From contig JARWSJ010000001.1 of assembly GCA_029906195.1 (NCBI GenBank), forward strand, positions 1,302,001 to 1,366,000: a stretch of DNA of 64,000 bases, in the 5' to 3' direction. Below the pieces are notes generated by a model. It had not been told where the DNA came from. It was given only the letters and a program-made list of their open reading frames with translations, and made no database searches. How positions within the stretch are numbered: position 1 is the stretch's first letter; every line of letters starts with the position of its first letter. The translations under genes and the position numbers were made by a program. The DNA is from Chitinophagaceae bacterium 26-R-25. Lineage in GTDB: Bacteria; Bacteroidota; Bacteroidia; Chitinophagales; Chitinophagaceae. Below, in pieces: positions 27,989 through 38,080 of this stretch.

Positions 27989-30718
27989 ATGAAAAAACGA
28001 GCTATATTTATTACTCTGTGTTTCCTCATTGCTGCAACGCGCACACCCTCATCAGCGCAGGTAGCCGTAACGAAACTAACTACGGAATATCTTTCAAATC
28101 CTGTGGGCATTGATGTCGAATCTCCGCGCTTATCATGGATCATCGAAAGCAAAGACAAGAACTATCTTCAATCTGCCTACCAGGTATTGATCGCATCAAC
28201 TCCGGAGAAATTGACAGAGCAAAGTGCAGATATCTGGAACAGTGGAAAAGTAATATCGGATCGCTCTGTACTGGTGCCTTTCAAAGATCATCAACTATTT
28301 TCAAGACTGCGTTATTACTGGAAAGTACGTGTGTGGAACGCAAGCGATCAAGCATCGCCATATAGTGAAATGGCTTTTTGGGAAATGGCATTGTTAAAGA
28401 AAGATGACTGGCAGGGAAAATGGCTCTCTGCTCCTAAAGTCTATGACTGGGCAGCATTTGTAGCACAGAGAAAATCGCATATCAAAGAAGATAAACCGGA
28501 AGCAGGAGAGGCTGCTCCGCAGTTTAGAAAGACGTTTGCGATAAATAAAAAAATAAAACAGGCAAGATTATATATCTCAGGCATCGGTTATAACGTTCCC
28601 TGCATGAACGGACAAAGGATCGCTGAACGCTTACTTGATCCTGCATTTACGAGATACGACAAAACGGTGTTGTACTCTATCTATGATGTTACCGATAAAT
28701 TGCACCTGGGTGAAAATGTGATTGGTGTAACACTAGGAAACGGATGGTACAATATGTTCACCAACGACGTGTGGGGATATGATCATGCACAATGGAGAAG
28801 TGCTCCTTGTTTGCTCGCACAAATTGAAATGACATTTGAAGATGGCAGCAAAACCATTGTTGCGACAGATGATTCGTGGAAAACCGCGCCGGGGCCTATT
28901 GTGTTCAACAGTATAAGACAAGGTGAATTCTACGATGCAACAAAAGAAACCAAAGGCTGGGACAACGTAGGCTTCAATGATTCAAAATGGTTAGCGCCTT
29001 TGATAGTAAGTGGCCCCGCAGGAAAGCTAAAAGCACAAATGATACAGCCTGTAAATGCCACAGAAAGATTTATTCCCAAAAAAATAACGCAACCCGCAGC
29101 TGGTGTTTATGTATTTGATCTCGGAAAAAATATCGCAGGTTTTGCAGAGCTGAAAATCAAAGCACCTGCAGGAACTGAGCTTACATTAAAATATGCTGAA
29201 CGCCTTGATTCCAATGGCAGAGTCGATCAGCGCGACATTGCGCAACATGTGGCAGGTAAAATGGTGCAAACCGATAAGTACATTTGCAAAGGAGATGGAA
29301 TCGAGACCTGGCATCCATCCTTTATGTATCATGGCTTTCAATATGTGGAAGTAATTGGCTTGCCACAACAACCCGACGTGAGTGTGTTTACAGGCGTAAA
29401 AGTACACACAGCTATGGAAACCGCTGGTAGCTTTGAATGCTCCAATGAAATGTTCAACAGCATTCAACAGGCAACACTCAATTCTTATCAGAGCAACTTC
29501 ATGGGGTATCCTACAGACTGTCCGCAACGCGAAAAGAATGGCTGGACAGGGGATGCGCATTTAGCGGCGGAAACAGGTTTGTTCAATTTCAGGTCTCAAA
29601 ACGCCTACACTAAATGGCTCGGAGATATTGCAGATGAACAGAAAAATACTGGTGAATTAGCGGCCATCGTGCCAACTGCCGGCTGGGGCTATTTCTGGGG
29701 AAATGGCCCGGCATGGGACAATGCAATGGTACTCATTCCGTGGTACATGTACGAATACAGCGGCGACGATATGATATTGCAGCAAATGTATCCGCACATT
29801 AAAAGATATGTAGACTATCTTGGCACAAGAGCAGAAAATAATATTGTAAGCATCGGACTGGGCGATTGGGCTCCTGCAAAAACAAAAACACCTGCAGAGA
29901 TCACATCTACAGCATACTATTATGTTGATGCCGTATTGCTTGCAAAAATGGCAACCATATTTGGATATACAGAAGATGCTAAAAAATATGCGACTCTTGC
30001 CAGCAATATAAACGAAGCGTTCAACAAACGTTACTATCACAACAAAGGAATTTATGGAGAAGGCAGTCAAACAGCGCTTTCTTGCGCTATATATCAAGGC
30101 CTGTGTGGAAACAATCTGAAGGCAACGCTATCCGCGTTAACAGATAGCGTAAAGAAAAATAATGATCATCTTGACTGTGGCATGTTGGGTACAAAATATT
30201 TGCTCAATGCATTGTCAGACAACGGTCGTTCTGATGTTGCGTACAAAATAGTAGATCAGCGTACATTCCCGAGTTGGGGCAACTGGATCGACCAAGGGGC
30301 AACAACATTGTGGGAGCAATGGAATGGGACAGAGTCACACAATCACATTATGTTTGGTGATGTTAGTGCCTGGTTCTATAAAAATCTTGCGGGGATCAAT
30401 GTAGATCAGGATGCTGCCGGATTCAAACGCATTTTATTCCGCCCGTATTTTGCACCGGAACTTACATGGGCAAAGGCTTCGCATCAAAGCATGTATGGCA
30501 ACGTTAAAGCCGAATGGGCAAGAACAAAAGATGTTATCACTTACAATATTTCGATCCCGGCAAATACAACGGGACAGGTTGTTTTGCCAAATAACACAAA
30601 AATATTGGTGAATGATGTGTTGCTGGCAAAGAGTGCATCCAACGTAACGCAGGACAAACAAAACGGAACGATCAAAATAAAATTAGGCTCAGGCGATCAC
30701 ACGATAAAGTTGATGTAG
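27989..30718 (+). CDS. Alpha-L-rhamnosidase, GH78
   Basis: Inverting glycosidase that removes terminal alpha-L-rhamnose, 909 residues with a signal peptide (ending PSSAQV). N-terminal beta domains (about 24-170 and 180-345) include ESPRLSWIIESKDKNYLQSA and FRKTFAINKKIKQARLYISG. The (alpha/alpha)6 barrel carries DCPQREKNGWTGD, giving Asp510, Glu515 and Asp522 with the 5- and 7-residue spacing known for GH78 active sites. WEQW (Glu776) matches the C-terminal catalytic Glu. All four acidic residues are present, so activity is expected. It acts in the periplasm or on the surface as part of the PUL. Confidence 0.93.
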   Translation: MKKRAIFITLCFLIAATRTPSSAQVAVTKLTTEYLSNPVGIDVESPRLSWIIESKDKNYLQSAYQVLIASTPEKLTEQSADIWNSGKVISDRSVLVPFKDHQLFSRLRYYWKVRVWNASDQASPYSEMAFWEMALLKKDDWQGKWLSAPKVYDWAAFVAQRKSHIKEDKPEAGEAAPQFRKTFAINKKIKQARLYISGIGYNVPCMNGQRIAERLLDPAFTRYDKTVLYSIYDVTDKLHLGENVIGVTLGNGWYNMFTNDVWGYDHAQWRSAPCLLAQIEMTFEDGSKTIVATDDSWKTAPGPIVFNSIRQGEFYDATKETKGWDNVGFNDSKWLAPLIVSGPAGKLKAQMIQPVNATERFIPKKITQPAAGVYVFDLGKNIAGFAELKIKAPAGTELTLKYAERLDSNGRVDQRDIAQHVAGKMVQTDKYICKGDGIETWHPSFMYHGFQYVEVIGLPQQPDVSVFTGVKVHTAMETAGSFECSNEMFNSIQQATLNSYQSNFMGYPTDCPQREKNGWTGDAHLAAETGLFNFRSQNAYTKWLGDIADEQKNTGELAAIVPTAGWGYFWGNGPAWDNAMVLIPWYMYEYSGDDMILQQMYPHIKRYVDYLGTRAENNIVSIGLGDWAPAKTKTPAEITSTAYYYVDAVLLAKMATIFGYTEDAKKYATLASNINEAFNKRYYHNKGIYGEGSQTALSCAIYQGLCGNNLKATLSALTDSVKKNNDHLDCGMLGTKYLLNALSDNGRSDVAYKIVDQRTFPSWGNWIDQGATTLWEQWNGTESHNHIMFGDVSAWFYKNLAGINVDQDAAGFKRILFRPYFAPELTWAKASHQSMYGNVKAEWARTKDVITYNISIPANTTGQVVLPNNTKILVNDVLLAKSASNVTQDKQNGTIKIKLGSGDHTIKLM

Positions 30719-30754
30719 AAAAAGTGCGATCTTTAATTGGAAAGAACACGGAGA

Positions 30755-30838
30755 TTACCACTAAGTCACTAAGGACACTAAGTTTCACTAAGAAACTCCT
30801 CTTAGTGCGGCTTAGTGTCCTTAGTGACTTAGTGGTAA
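30755..30838. repeat. CTAAG-type palindromic repeat, copy 1
   Basis: A near-perfect hairpin between GH78 and the sulfatase. The left arm begins TTACCACTAAGTCACTAAGG and the right arm ends CCTTAGTGACTTAGTGGTAA. A related copy is at 39490-39571. It occupies most of the 146-bp gap. Confidence 0.8.
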
Positions 30839-30864
30839 AAAAGAAATAAAACATAATTGACCAA

Positions 30865-32415
30865 ATGATGAAGCAAAACTTCAAATCAATTTATTATCAA
30901 TGGCTGTTGTTAATTACAGCAGGTTTCGTTTTACCATCGCATGCACGTGCACAAAATGGAGTGGTGCAACAACCGAAAGGTTCGCTGGCATTACAAAAAG
31001 TCGCAGGCGCAAAACCACGAAACATCATCTTCATATTGACAGATGATCATCGCTACGATGCTTTGGGTTTTCTGAAAGCACAGACTTTCATCAAAACCCC
31101 TAATCTCGATAAACTGGCAAGCGGTGGGGCTTATTTGAAGAATGCATTTGTAACTACATCGCTATGCTCGCCTTCGCGTGCCTCAATTCTTACGGGGCTG
31201 TACGCGCACAAACACAAGGTGGTTGACAATAACAATCCTGTTTCCAAAAGTCTTGTTTTCTATCCTCAGTACCTGCAGCAAATAGGTTACCAAACCGCAA
31301 TGATAGGCAAGTGGCACATGGGCGGCGATCATGACGAACCTCAACGCGGATTCAATTACTGGGTATCTTTCAAGGGGCAAGGCTCTTATTTACCGGAAAA
31401 GAATGGATTAAATGTAAACGGAAAACACGTCCCGCAAAAAGGATACATCACTGATGAGCTTACCGACTATGCAATCGACTTTTTGAAAAATCGCGATAAG
31501 AACAAACCGTTCATGATATACCTTTCGCACAAAGGTGTGCATGCTGATTTTGTGCCCGCGGAACGAAACAAAGGAATTTTCAAAGACCACACATTCGTAG
31601 CGCCACTTACAATGACACCGGGCAGTTGCACCGACGCACCCATGTGGTTGCAGAACCAAAGAAATTCATGGCACGGTGTTGAGTTCCCTTACCACAGCAA
31701 TCTTGATATAGGTGAATATTACAAACGTTATGCAGAAACATTGTACAGTGTTGATGAATCAGTTGGCCGTGTAATGGACGAATTGCAGAAAGAAGGGTTA
31801 CTGAACTCTACTTTGATCGTGTACATGGGAGATAATGGTTTCCAGTTTGGCGAGCACGGCCTCATAGACAAACGTACTGCTTATGAAGCTTCCATGCGCG
31901 TGCCGATGCTTGCTTATTGTCCTGACATAATAAAACCAGGAACTGTAGTAGACAATGTTGTAGCCAACATTGATGTAGCAGAAACTTTGCTGGATGCTGC
32001 TGGTCTCAAAGCTCCTTCGTATATGGATGGGGCGAGCTTTCTTCCATTGCTGCAGGGCAACCAAACGGCGTGGCGAAAAGGATTGCTGTATGAATATTAC
32101 TGGGAGCGAAATTTTCCGCAAACACCTACTATACATGCTTTGAGAGGTGATCGCTATAAATACATTCACTATACAGGGATATGGGATACAGATGAATTGT
32201 ATGACCTGCAAAATGATCCCCAGGAAACAAAGAATCTTATAAGAGATTCCGCTTATCAAAATGTGGTGACGAAAATGAATAAAGATATGTTTGATGAGTT
32301 GAAAAAAGGTGATGGCATGTACGTGCCGTTATATCCGGATAATGGCGGAAAGAATGACCTGCGCAGTAAGTCAGGTTCAAAAGCAGCGGAGTTTCCTGAT
32401 TATTTGTTGCGTTGA
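30865..32415 (+). CDS. Secreted S1-family sulfatase
   Basis: A 516-residue sulfatase that hydrolyses sulfate esters, with a signal peptide ending HARAQNG. The metal site begins ILTDDHRYDALGF. The formylglycine site is CSPSR (Cys101 to Arg105) within LCSPSRASILTGLYAHKHKV, so the Cys must be converted by a maturase not encoded in this window. Other conserved elements are MIGKWHMGGDHDEPQRGFNY and YMGDNGFQFGEHGLIDKRT. It lies between the rhamnosidase and the GH3 gene, implying a sulfated rhamnose-containing substrate. The exact S1 subfamily is not assigned. Confidence 0.92.
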   Translation: MMKQNFKSIYYQWLLLITAGFVLPSHARAQNGVVQQPKGSLALQKVAGAKPRNIIFILTDDHRYDALGFLKAQTFIKTPNLDKLASGGAYLKNAFVTTSLCSPSRASILTGLYAHKHKVVDNNNPVSKSLVFYPQYLQQIGYQTAMIGKWHMGGDHDEPQRGFNYWVSFKGQGSYLPEKNGLNVNGKHVPQKGYITDELTDYAIDFLKNRDKNKPFMIYLSHKGVHADFVPAERNKGIFKDHTFVAPLTMTPGSCTDAPMWLQNQRNSWHGVEFPYHSNLDIGEYYKRYAETLYSVDESVGRVMDELQKEGLLNSTLIVYMGDNGFQFGEHGLIDKRTAYEASMRVPMLAYCPDIIKPGTVVDNVVANIDVAETLLDAAGLKAPSYMDGASFLPLLQGNQTAWRKGLLYEYYWERNFPQTPTIHALRGDRYKYIHYTGIWDTDELYDLQNDPQETKNLIRDSAYQNVVTKMNKDMFDELKKGDGMYVPLYPDNGGKNDLRSKSGSKAAEFPDYLLR

Positions 32416-32444
32416 GAAAGGTTTAAGGTGTGCCATTTCTCAAA

Positions 32445-32645
32445 TCTAATACCGTTTAGTTAAGTCTCTTTTAAAATTGCGTGATGCTCATGACCAGTAA
32501 AAAAAGACCGCTTGTCATCCCGACGAAGGAGGGATCTGAGTATTTACTTAAGCAGTATGTTAGCGCCAGACCCAGATCCCTCATGCCTCGGGATGACAAG
32601 CAAAATGCTTTTAATTCCTGAAACAACTTGACTAAACAACATTGA
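32445..32645. repeat. MITE-like palindromic element, copy 2
   Basis: A 201-bp relative of the element at 25575-25770. The left end is AATACCGTTTAGTTAAG and the right end is TTGACTAAACAACATTGA. The inner palindrome begins GCTTGTCATCCCGACGAAGG (from 32515) and closes with CCTCGGGATGACAAGC (ending 32601). It fills most of the 357-bp gap between the sulfatase and GH3 genes. Nothing else coding is visible in the gap. Confidence 0.72.
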
Positions 32646-32724
32646 ATTTCCAATTTCAAATTGCACCTGTAAGAAAGTATCATAATTGTTGTAAATAATA
32701 TGCTAGCGCGAAATACGGTTTATT

Positions 32725-32732
32725 TACTTTTG
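32725..32732 (+). promoter_or_regulatory. Bacteroidota -7 promoter box before GH3
   Basis: TACTTTTG fits TAnnTTTG and lies 41 bp before the ATG at 32773. It makes the in-frame TTG at 32743 an unlikely start. A -33 TTG at the right spacing was not found. Confidence 0.4.
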
Positions 32733-32772
32733 AAATGAGCGATTGCAGAAGATCGCAAAACGATGTGACCAT

Positions 32773-35064
32773 ATGAAAAGGAAGATGTTTTTTTTATTTG
32801 CCATGGTGCCGGGCCTTATGTTTGCCCAACCCAAAAGGACAGCCGTTGAAGCACCTCTTTATAAAGATGCCAAAGCGCCTATAGAAGCAAGGGTTAAAGA
32901 TCTGATGAAACGAATGACCCTGCAAGAAAAAGTAGCGCAAATGCAGGACCTTTCATTCAGTGAGTTTGCCGATGGCAAAAAGATCGACACAGACAAGATG
33001 GATAAAAGGCTTAGAAGTATTGGATATGGTGTCTTCGAAGGCATGGGCCTTACCGTAGAAGAATATGCACAAGCCGTCAATATCATTCAACATTACACAG
33101 TGGAACACACCAGGCTCGGTATTCCGGTGTTCACCACATCAGAAGCATTGCATGGTTGTGTGCACGGTGGAGCAACCATTTACCCGCAAGCCATTGCATT
33201 AGGAAGCACGTTCAATCCATCGCTTGTCAATGCAATGGTAAAAATGATCACACCAGAGTTAAAGGCACAAGGTTCTAACCAGGTACTTTCTCCCGATCTG
33301 GACCTTGCACGCGAACTGCGCTGGGGAAGGGTAGAAGAAACCTATGGAGAAGATCCATACCTTACAAGCCGCATGGGCGTTGCTTTTGTGAAAGGTTTCA
33401 AAGATGCAGATATAGTTTGCACACCTAAGCATTTTGTGGCACACGGATCGCCGGCAGGTGGTTTGAATCTTGCTACTGTACCGGGTGGTGAGAGAGAATT
33501 GCGTTCCATTTATTTAAAACCTTTCGAAGCAGTTATAAAAGAGGCGCAGCCGCTCAGCATCATGAATGCTTATAGTTCTTACGACAGAGTACCATTGGCT
33601 GCATCGCATCATATGCTTACTGATATTCTTCGCAAAGAGCTTGGTTTTAAAGGGTATGTTTACTCCGACTGGGCCTCAGTTGAAATGCTCTACAATTTTC
33701 ACAACACCGCAGAAGGTCCTGCCGCCGCGGCTTTACAAGCAGTAAAGGCCGGCCTTGATCTCGAAGTGTGGAGTAGTTGTTATGATTCACTGGAAAGTCT
33801 CGTACAAAGTGGAGCGTTGCCTGTCAGGTACATTGACACGGCTGTTGCCCGCATCCTGAGAGCGAAATTTGTGACTGGTCTTTTTGAAAATCCGTACCCT
33901 GAACTGGAACTATTAAAGACCTCTATTCATACACCTCAATCTATTCAGCTCGCACTCGATATTGCAAGAGAATCAATCGTGCTGATGAAAAATGACAATG
34001 CGCTGTTGCCATTCAATACTAATATTAAATCATTAGCAGTGATAGGCCCAAGTGCAGACCAGGTACAGTTTGGCGATTATACATGGACTGGCGATAACAG
34101 CCATGGTGTAACGCCACTGCAAGGGCTTCGCACATTGGTTGGAAATAGCGTGACACTCAATTATGCAAAAGGTTGCGACATACATACACAAAACAAAAGT
34201 GGTATTGCAGAAGCTGTTGCGGCGGCACAAAAGAGTGAAGCAGCAGTGATCTTCGTAGGGTCAACAAGTGCATCCTCGGGACATAAATTTCCGAACGCAA
34301 CAAGTGGCGAAGGATACGACCTTTCTGATCTCGTCTTAACCGGTGCGCAGGAAGATCTTATTAAAGCTGTGCAGGCAACAGGCAAGCCGGTTGTTGTTGT
34401 ATTGGTTGCAGGCAAACCATTTGCCATGCCCTGGGTAAAGAAAAACATTCCCGCCATCGTCACACAATGGTATCCCGGCGAGCAAGGCGGTACGGCCATT
34501 GCAGAAGTATTGTTTGGTAAAACAAATCCTTCCGGTAAGCTCAATGTCTCATTTCCGCAAAGCGTAGGTCATTTGCCAGTATACTACAATCACTATCCTT
34601 CTGATAAAGGTTATTATCACAAGCCAGGTTCTGTTGACAGTTTGGGCAAAGACTATGTTTTCTCAAGTCCCGATCCGCTGTGGGCCTTTGGTACAGGCCT
34701 GAGCTATACAACATTCAAATATGATGACATGAAGGTGTCAAAAACATCTTTCAATCAAAAAGAAACCTGCCACATCGAAGTAACCGTAACCAACACCGGC
34801 AACATGGATGGAAAAGAAGTAGTGCAATTATATGTGCGTGACAAAGTGAGTTCGGTTGAAACACCCGTGAAAGAATTGAAACGATTTGAGAAAGTTCTGA
34901 TTAAAAAAGGAAGTTCTGCAAAAGTAGCATTCGATCTGCCAATAAACGAACTGTGGTTGTACAATGCAGACATGCAAAAAGTAGTAGAACCGGGAGAATT
35001 CGAATTGCAGGTCGGCACAGCATCAGACAACATCTTGTTGCAAAAAACAATAACAGTAAAGTAA
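32773..35064 (+). CDS. GH3 beta-glycosidase (beta-glucosidase/xylosidase type)
   Basis: Retaining glycosidase of 763 residues with a signal peptide (ending GLMFAQPK). The GH3 barrel has RLGIPVFTTSEALHG, ARELRWGRVEETYGEDPYL, CTPKHFVAHG and the nucleophile motif YSDWASVEM (Asp299). The GH3 C-terminal alpha/beta domain (SLAVIGPSADQVQFGDYT, WYPGEQGGTAIAEVLFG) and a fibronectin-like end (VTVTNTGNMDGKEVVQLYV) complete the usual architecture. It probably removes a beta-linked hexose or pentose from the imported oligosaccharide. The sugar specificity is not readable. Confidence 0.92.
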   Translation: MKRKMFFLFAMVPGLMFAQPKRTAVEAPLYKDAKAPIEARVKDLMKRMTLQEKVAQMQDLSFSEFADGKKIDTDKMDKRLRSIGYGVFEGMGLTVEEYAQAVNIIQHYTVEHTRLGIPVFTTSEALHGCVHGGATIYPQAIALGSTFNPSLVNAMVKMITPELKAQGSNQVLSPDLDLARELRWGRVEETYGEDPYLTSRMGVAFVKGFKDADIVCTPKHFVAHGSPAGGLNLATVPGGERELRSIYLKPFEAVIKEAQPLSIMNAYSSYDRVPLAASHHMLTDILRKELGFKGYVYSDWASVEMLYNFHNTAEGPAAAALQAVKAGLDLEVWSSCYDSLESLVQSGALPVRYIDTAVARILRAKFVTGLFENPYPELELLKTSIHTPQSIQLALDIARESIVLMKNDNALLPFNTNIKSLAVIGPSADQVQFGDYTWTGDNSHGVTPLQGLRTLVGNSVTLNYAKGCDIHTQNKSGIAEAVAAAQKSEAAVIFVGSTSASSGHKFPNATSGEGYDLSDLVLTGAQEDLIKAVQATGKPVVVVLVAGKPFAMPWVKKNIPAIVTQWYPGEQGGTAIAEVLFGKTNPSGKLNVSFPQSVGHLPVYYNHYPSDKGYYHKPGSVDSLGKDYVFSSPDPLWAFGTGLSYTTFKYDDMKVSKTSFNQKETCHIEVTVTNTGNMDGKEVVQLYVRDKVSSVETPVKELKRFEKVLIKKGSSAKVAFDLPINELWLYNADMQKVVEPGEFELQVGTASDNILLQKTITVK

Positions 35065-35126
35065 ATCGAAAATAATCTGACGCAACGATTTTAGATCGTT
35101 GCCTAACCTGTGAAACAAATAAATTT

Positions 35127-35510
35127 ATGGATAAGATACAAGTGAATCACCCCGACAGAGATCCATCATTCGTAACAGGCGCTTATTCCGACGGCGTGAT
35201 CATGGATGGCTTTTTGTTCGTTAGCGGACAGGCTTCTGTTGATTTCAAAACATCACAATTTATTCTTGGAACAATAGAAGAAGAAACCACCCGCACTCTT
35301 GACAATATCAAAGCGATCATCGAAGCCGGAGGTGGAACAATGGACAGGATTGTAAAATGTACTGTGCATTTGAATGACATAAATGAATTCGATCGATACA
35401 ACAAAGTGTACGCCGGATACTTCAAAGGTGTTCGTCCTGCAAGAACAACCGTTCAATCGGTTTTAGCAGAGGGGATTAAAGTGGAGATAGATTGCATTGT
35501 TAAACTGTAG
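35127..35510 (+). CDS. RidA/YjgF-family imine deaminase
   Basis: A 127-residue cytoplasmic trimeric enzyme that hydrolyses reactive enamine/imine products of PLP enzymes. Family marks are the opening SGQASVDFKT, TTRTLDNIKAIIEAGGGTMD, the conserved Arg in RPARTTVQ and the Glu in KVEIDCIVKL. It lies between GH3 and the dehydrogenase. Co-location with the D-TA-like and class III aminotransferase genes suggests it clears imines made by those PLP enzymes. Confidence 0.9.
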   Translation: MDKIQVNHPDRDPSFVTGAYSDGVIMDGFLFVSGQASVDFKTSQFILGTIEEETTRTLDNIKAIIEAGGGTMDRIVKCTVHLNDINEFDRYNKVYAGYFKGVRPARTTVQSVLAEGIKVEIDCIVKL

Positions 35511-35515
35511 AGCCA

Positions 35516-35667
35516 ATTTGAAAATTTGAAAATATGAGAATTTGAAAATGCCTTGAGTTTAACATTTCAATCTCAATTATTAGCTTTTAACTATACGGCG
35601 AGGTAGATAATTAAATGGTAGCCACACAGAAAGAATTTTCAAATTTTCAAATCTTCAAATTTTCACA
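35516..35667. repeat. TTTGAAAAT-type inverted repeat
   Basis: Two AT-rich arms of about 34 bp (AATTTGAAAATTTGAAAATA from 35516; TTTTCAAATTTTCAAATCTTC from about 35636) flank about 85 bp of unrelated sequence. They occupy almost all of the RidA-dehydrogenase gap. Such low-complexity palindromes are common between Bacteroidota genes. Confidence 0.55.
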
Positions 35668-35732
35668 TAAAGCACAGTCTTGAAAAATGGAAGATTAAAA
35701 AAATCTTGTGCTTTCAACGAACAATTTTGCCA

Positions 35733-36734
35733 ATGAAAAATATTGATACAACAAAAATAAACGTGGGCGTTGTGGGGCTTGGTCTTATGGGAACAAGCCT
35801 TATCGTATCGCTGCTGATGGCGGGCCATCGGGTGATAGCCATTGCACCGATCAACGACGACATGACCGATGCACCACAACGCATTCTCGAACATTTGATG
35901 ATCTGTGAAAACGCAGGGTCACTCAATCAACCGATAGATGCTTATTTATCTCAATTAGTTATTTCACAGGATTACCTTTTGCTGGCTCCATGCGATATTG
36001 TACTGGAGTGTGTAATAGAGATACCTGAAATAAAACGTTCCGTCTATAAAAAAGTAGAAGCGATCATTAGCAGCGATGCCATCCTCGCAAGCAATACATC
36101 AGCCATCCCCATCAGTGACCTGCAAAAGGGACTTGTGGTGCCGCAACGTTTCCTGGGCATTCATTGGGCAGAGCCTTCCTATTTTACGCGCTTTATGGAA
36201 ATAACCTGCGGCATACAAACAGATGCTGTTCACGCGGAATGGGTTTATGAGCTGGCACATTGCTGGGGCAAAGAACCCACATTGCTGCGAAAAGATATCC
36301 GTGGTTTCGTAACCAATCGCCTCATGTATGCCGTGTACAGAGAGGGTTTGAGCCTCGTTGAAAAAGGCACTGCTTCCTTTGATGATGTTGATAAAGCATT
36401 CCGGTATGATGTGGGTTCATGGATAACACTCATGGGTATTTTCAGAAGAATGGATTACCTGGGCCTTAAGGATGCATTCGAATCATACAATAGGCTTGCG
36501 CCACATTTTTGTAACGATGAACATATACCGGCGTTGATGCAAACAATGGTTGATAAAAATGCAAAGGGTACACGTAATTGTACAGGATTGTATTCCTACA
36601 CGCCTGATGAAGCAAAACAATGGGATGATGCATTTGCAGCATTCAATGTAGATATCTACCGGCTTGCAGCGATGTATCCGTCGCAACGCGAAAAGAAAAG
36701 AGCCATCGTAGCAGCAAACACATTTCGCAAATAA
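35733..36734 (+). CDS. 3-hydroxyacyl-CoA dehydrogenase family protein (intact)
   Basis: An NAD-dependent dehydrogenase of 333 residues acting on a beta-hydroxy acid or acyl group. The Rossmann motif is GLGLMG (residues 15-20). The catalytic set is complete: Ser123 (SNTSAIP), His144 (GIHWAEP), Glu156 (FMEI) and Asn195 (TNRLMYA), at the spacings of classical HAD enzymes. It is the catalytically complete paralogue of the protein at 15000. The substrate is probably not fatty acyl-CoA, given the sugar/amino-acid neighbours (inference). The ATG at 35733 is chosen over TTG 35706 because the Rossmann strand follows it directly. Confidence 0.85.
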   Translation: MKNIDTTKINVGVVGLGLMGTSLIVSLLMAGHRVIAIAPINDDMTDAPQRILEHLMICENAGSLNQPIDAYLSQLVISQDYLLLAPCDIVLECVIEIPEIKRSVYKKVEAIISSDAILASNTSAIPISDLQKGLVVPQRFLGIHWAEPSYFTRFMEITCGIQTDAVHAEWVYELAHCWGKEPTLLRKDIRGFVTNRLMYAVYREGLSLVEKGTASFDDVDKAFRYDVGSWITLMGIFRRMDYLGLKDAFESYNRLAPHFCNDEHIPALMQTMVDKNAKGTRNCTGLYSYTPDEAKQWDDAFAAFNVDIYRLAAMYPSQREKKRAIVAANTFRK

Positions 36735-36766
36735 AACGCTTGCATAGCAATCAAACACGAATAGTA

Positions 36767-38080
36767 ATGACAGCAAAAACTAGATCATATATTTACCCGC
36801 TCTCCATCATAGGGACTTTATTTTTCTCGTTCGGTTTTTTGATGTGGCTAACCGGTATTTTGATTCCTTATTTCCAGATATGCCTCGATCTGTCAAACGT
36901 ACAGGCGTCGCTGGTTGCGTTCGCATCCTACATTGCCTATTTTGCCATGGCGCTTCCGTCGGCATGGGTTCTAAAACATACCGGTTATAAGAATGGGATG
37001 GTAGTAGGTTTGATCACAATGGCGATAGGCACGGTGTTGTTTATACCTGCTGCGTATACGCGTACCTATCCGTTGTTCCTTACCGGCCTTTTCATTACCG
37101 GCGGTGGGGTTACATTATTGCAAACAGCTGTCAATCCTTATGTAGCTATTATCGGCCCTATTGAAAGTACTGCGCAACGTATCGGCTTCATGGGGCTTGC
37201 CAATAAATTTGCAGGCATTCTCAGCACTGCTATTCTTGGTTCCATTTTTTTGTTTGATGCAGATGCTATTGTTGCTAATGTTAGCAAAGTCTCCGCAGCA
37301 GAAAAAGCAGCCCTTCTCAATAATTATTCATTGAAGATCGTTAACCCATACATCATTATAACAAGCATCTTGCTTGTGCTTGCAGTGATCATATTCTTTT
37401 CAAAAATGCCCGAGATAAACGAGACAGGGTCGGAGGCAGGTGAAGAAACTGCAACTGTTACACACAAACAAAGTGTGTTTCACTACCCTTACTTACTCAT
37501 CGGCATACTCGCACTATTTTTCTCCGCCGCATGTGAGGGATTGCCGATCGATGGCATTGTAATCTATGGCAGATCGCTTGGCGTTCCTTATGAGGAGGCT
37601 CGTCATTTTACGCAATATACTTTGTATGCAATGATGGCCGGTTATGCTGCCAGCACCATTCTGATTCCTCGTTTTTTATCACAGCAAAGAGCTTTACTGT
37701 TGAGTTCCGTATTGGGCATCGTGCTAACCTTCGCGGCTTATTACACGACTGGTGTTGTGTCTATGTATTGTCTTGTTTCCACGGGTTTTGGTGCGGCAAT
37801 GTTGTGGGGCACCATCTGGGGTTTGGCAATAAGAGATCTTGGCAAATTCACAAAAATTGGCTCGGCCATGCTGCTAATGTCCGTTGTTGGTGGAGGTATT
37901 TTTCCTCTGCTATTTGGAAAGCTTATCGATGTAAATAATATAAAACCACAAAACGCCGTGCTGGTACTGGTTCCCTGTTACCTCGTTCTTATGTTCTTTT
38001 CAGGCAAAGGATATAAAATAGAAAACTGGAAACTGGAAGTTGCAAGGCAAAAGTCAAAAGTAAAAATTCAAAAGCTTTGA
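36767..38080 (+). CDS. MFS transporter of the FHS (fucose permease-like) family
   Basis: An inner-membrane symporter of 437 residues with about 12 transmembrane helices. The start SIIGTLFFSFGFLMWLTGIL and the segment GGGVTLLQTAVNPYVAIIGP are typical of fucose/glucose-galactose-type FHS carriers. It would bring the sugar released by the PUL enzymes into the cytoplasm. Start: ATG 36767 rather than TTG 36740. The last residues (RQKSKVKIQKL) are encoded by one arm of a low-complexity palindrome that continues past the stop. Confidence 0.88.
   Translation: MTAKTRSYIYPLSIIGTLFFSFGFLMWLTGILIPYFQICLDLSNVQASLVAFASYIAYFAMALPSAWVLKHTGYKNGMVVGLITMAIGTVLFIPAAYTRTYPLFLTGLFITGGGVTLLQTAVNPYVAIIGPIESTAQRIGFMGLANKFAGILSTAILGSIFLFDADAIVANVSKVSAAEKAALLNNYSLKIVNPYIIITSILLVLAVIIFFSKMPEINETGSEAGEETATVTHKQSVFHYPYLLIGILALFFSAACEGLPIDGIVIYGRSLGVPYEEARHFTQYTLYAMMAGYAASTILIPRFLSQQRALLLSSVLGIVLTFAAYYTTGVVSMYCLVSTGFGAAMLWGTIWGLAIRDLGKFTKIGSAMLLMSVVGGGIFPLLFGKLIDVNNIKPQNAVLVLVPCYLVLMFFSGKGYKIENWKLEVARQKSKVKIQKL

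Noticed and set aside
30755-30838. A strong hairpin taken as a Rho-independent terminator
   Set aside because: It has no T-run after it, is a member of a dispersed repeat family and lies between co-directional genes.
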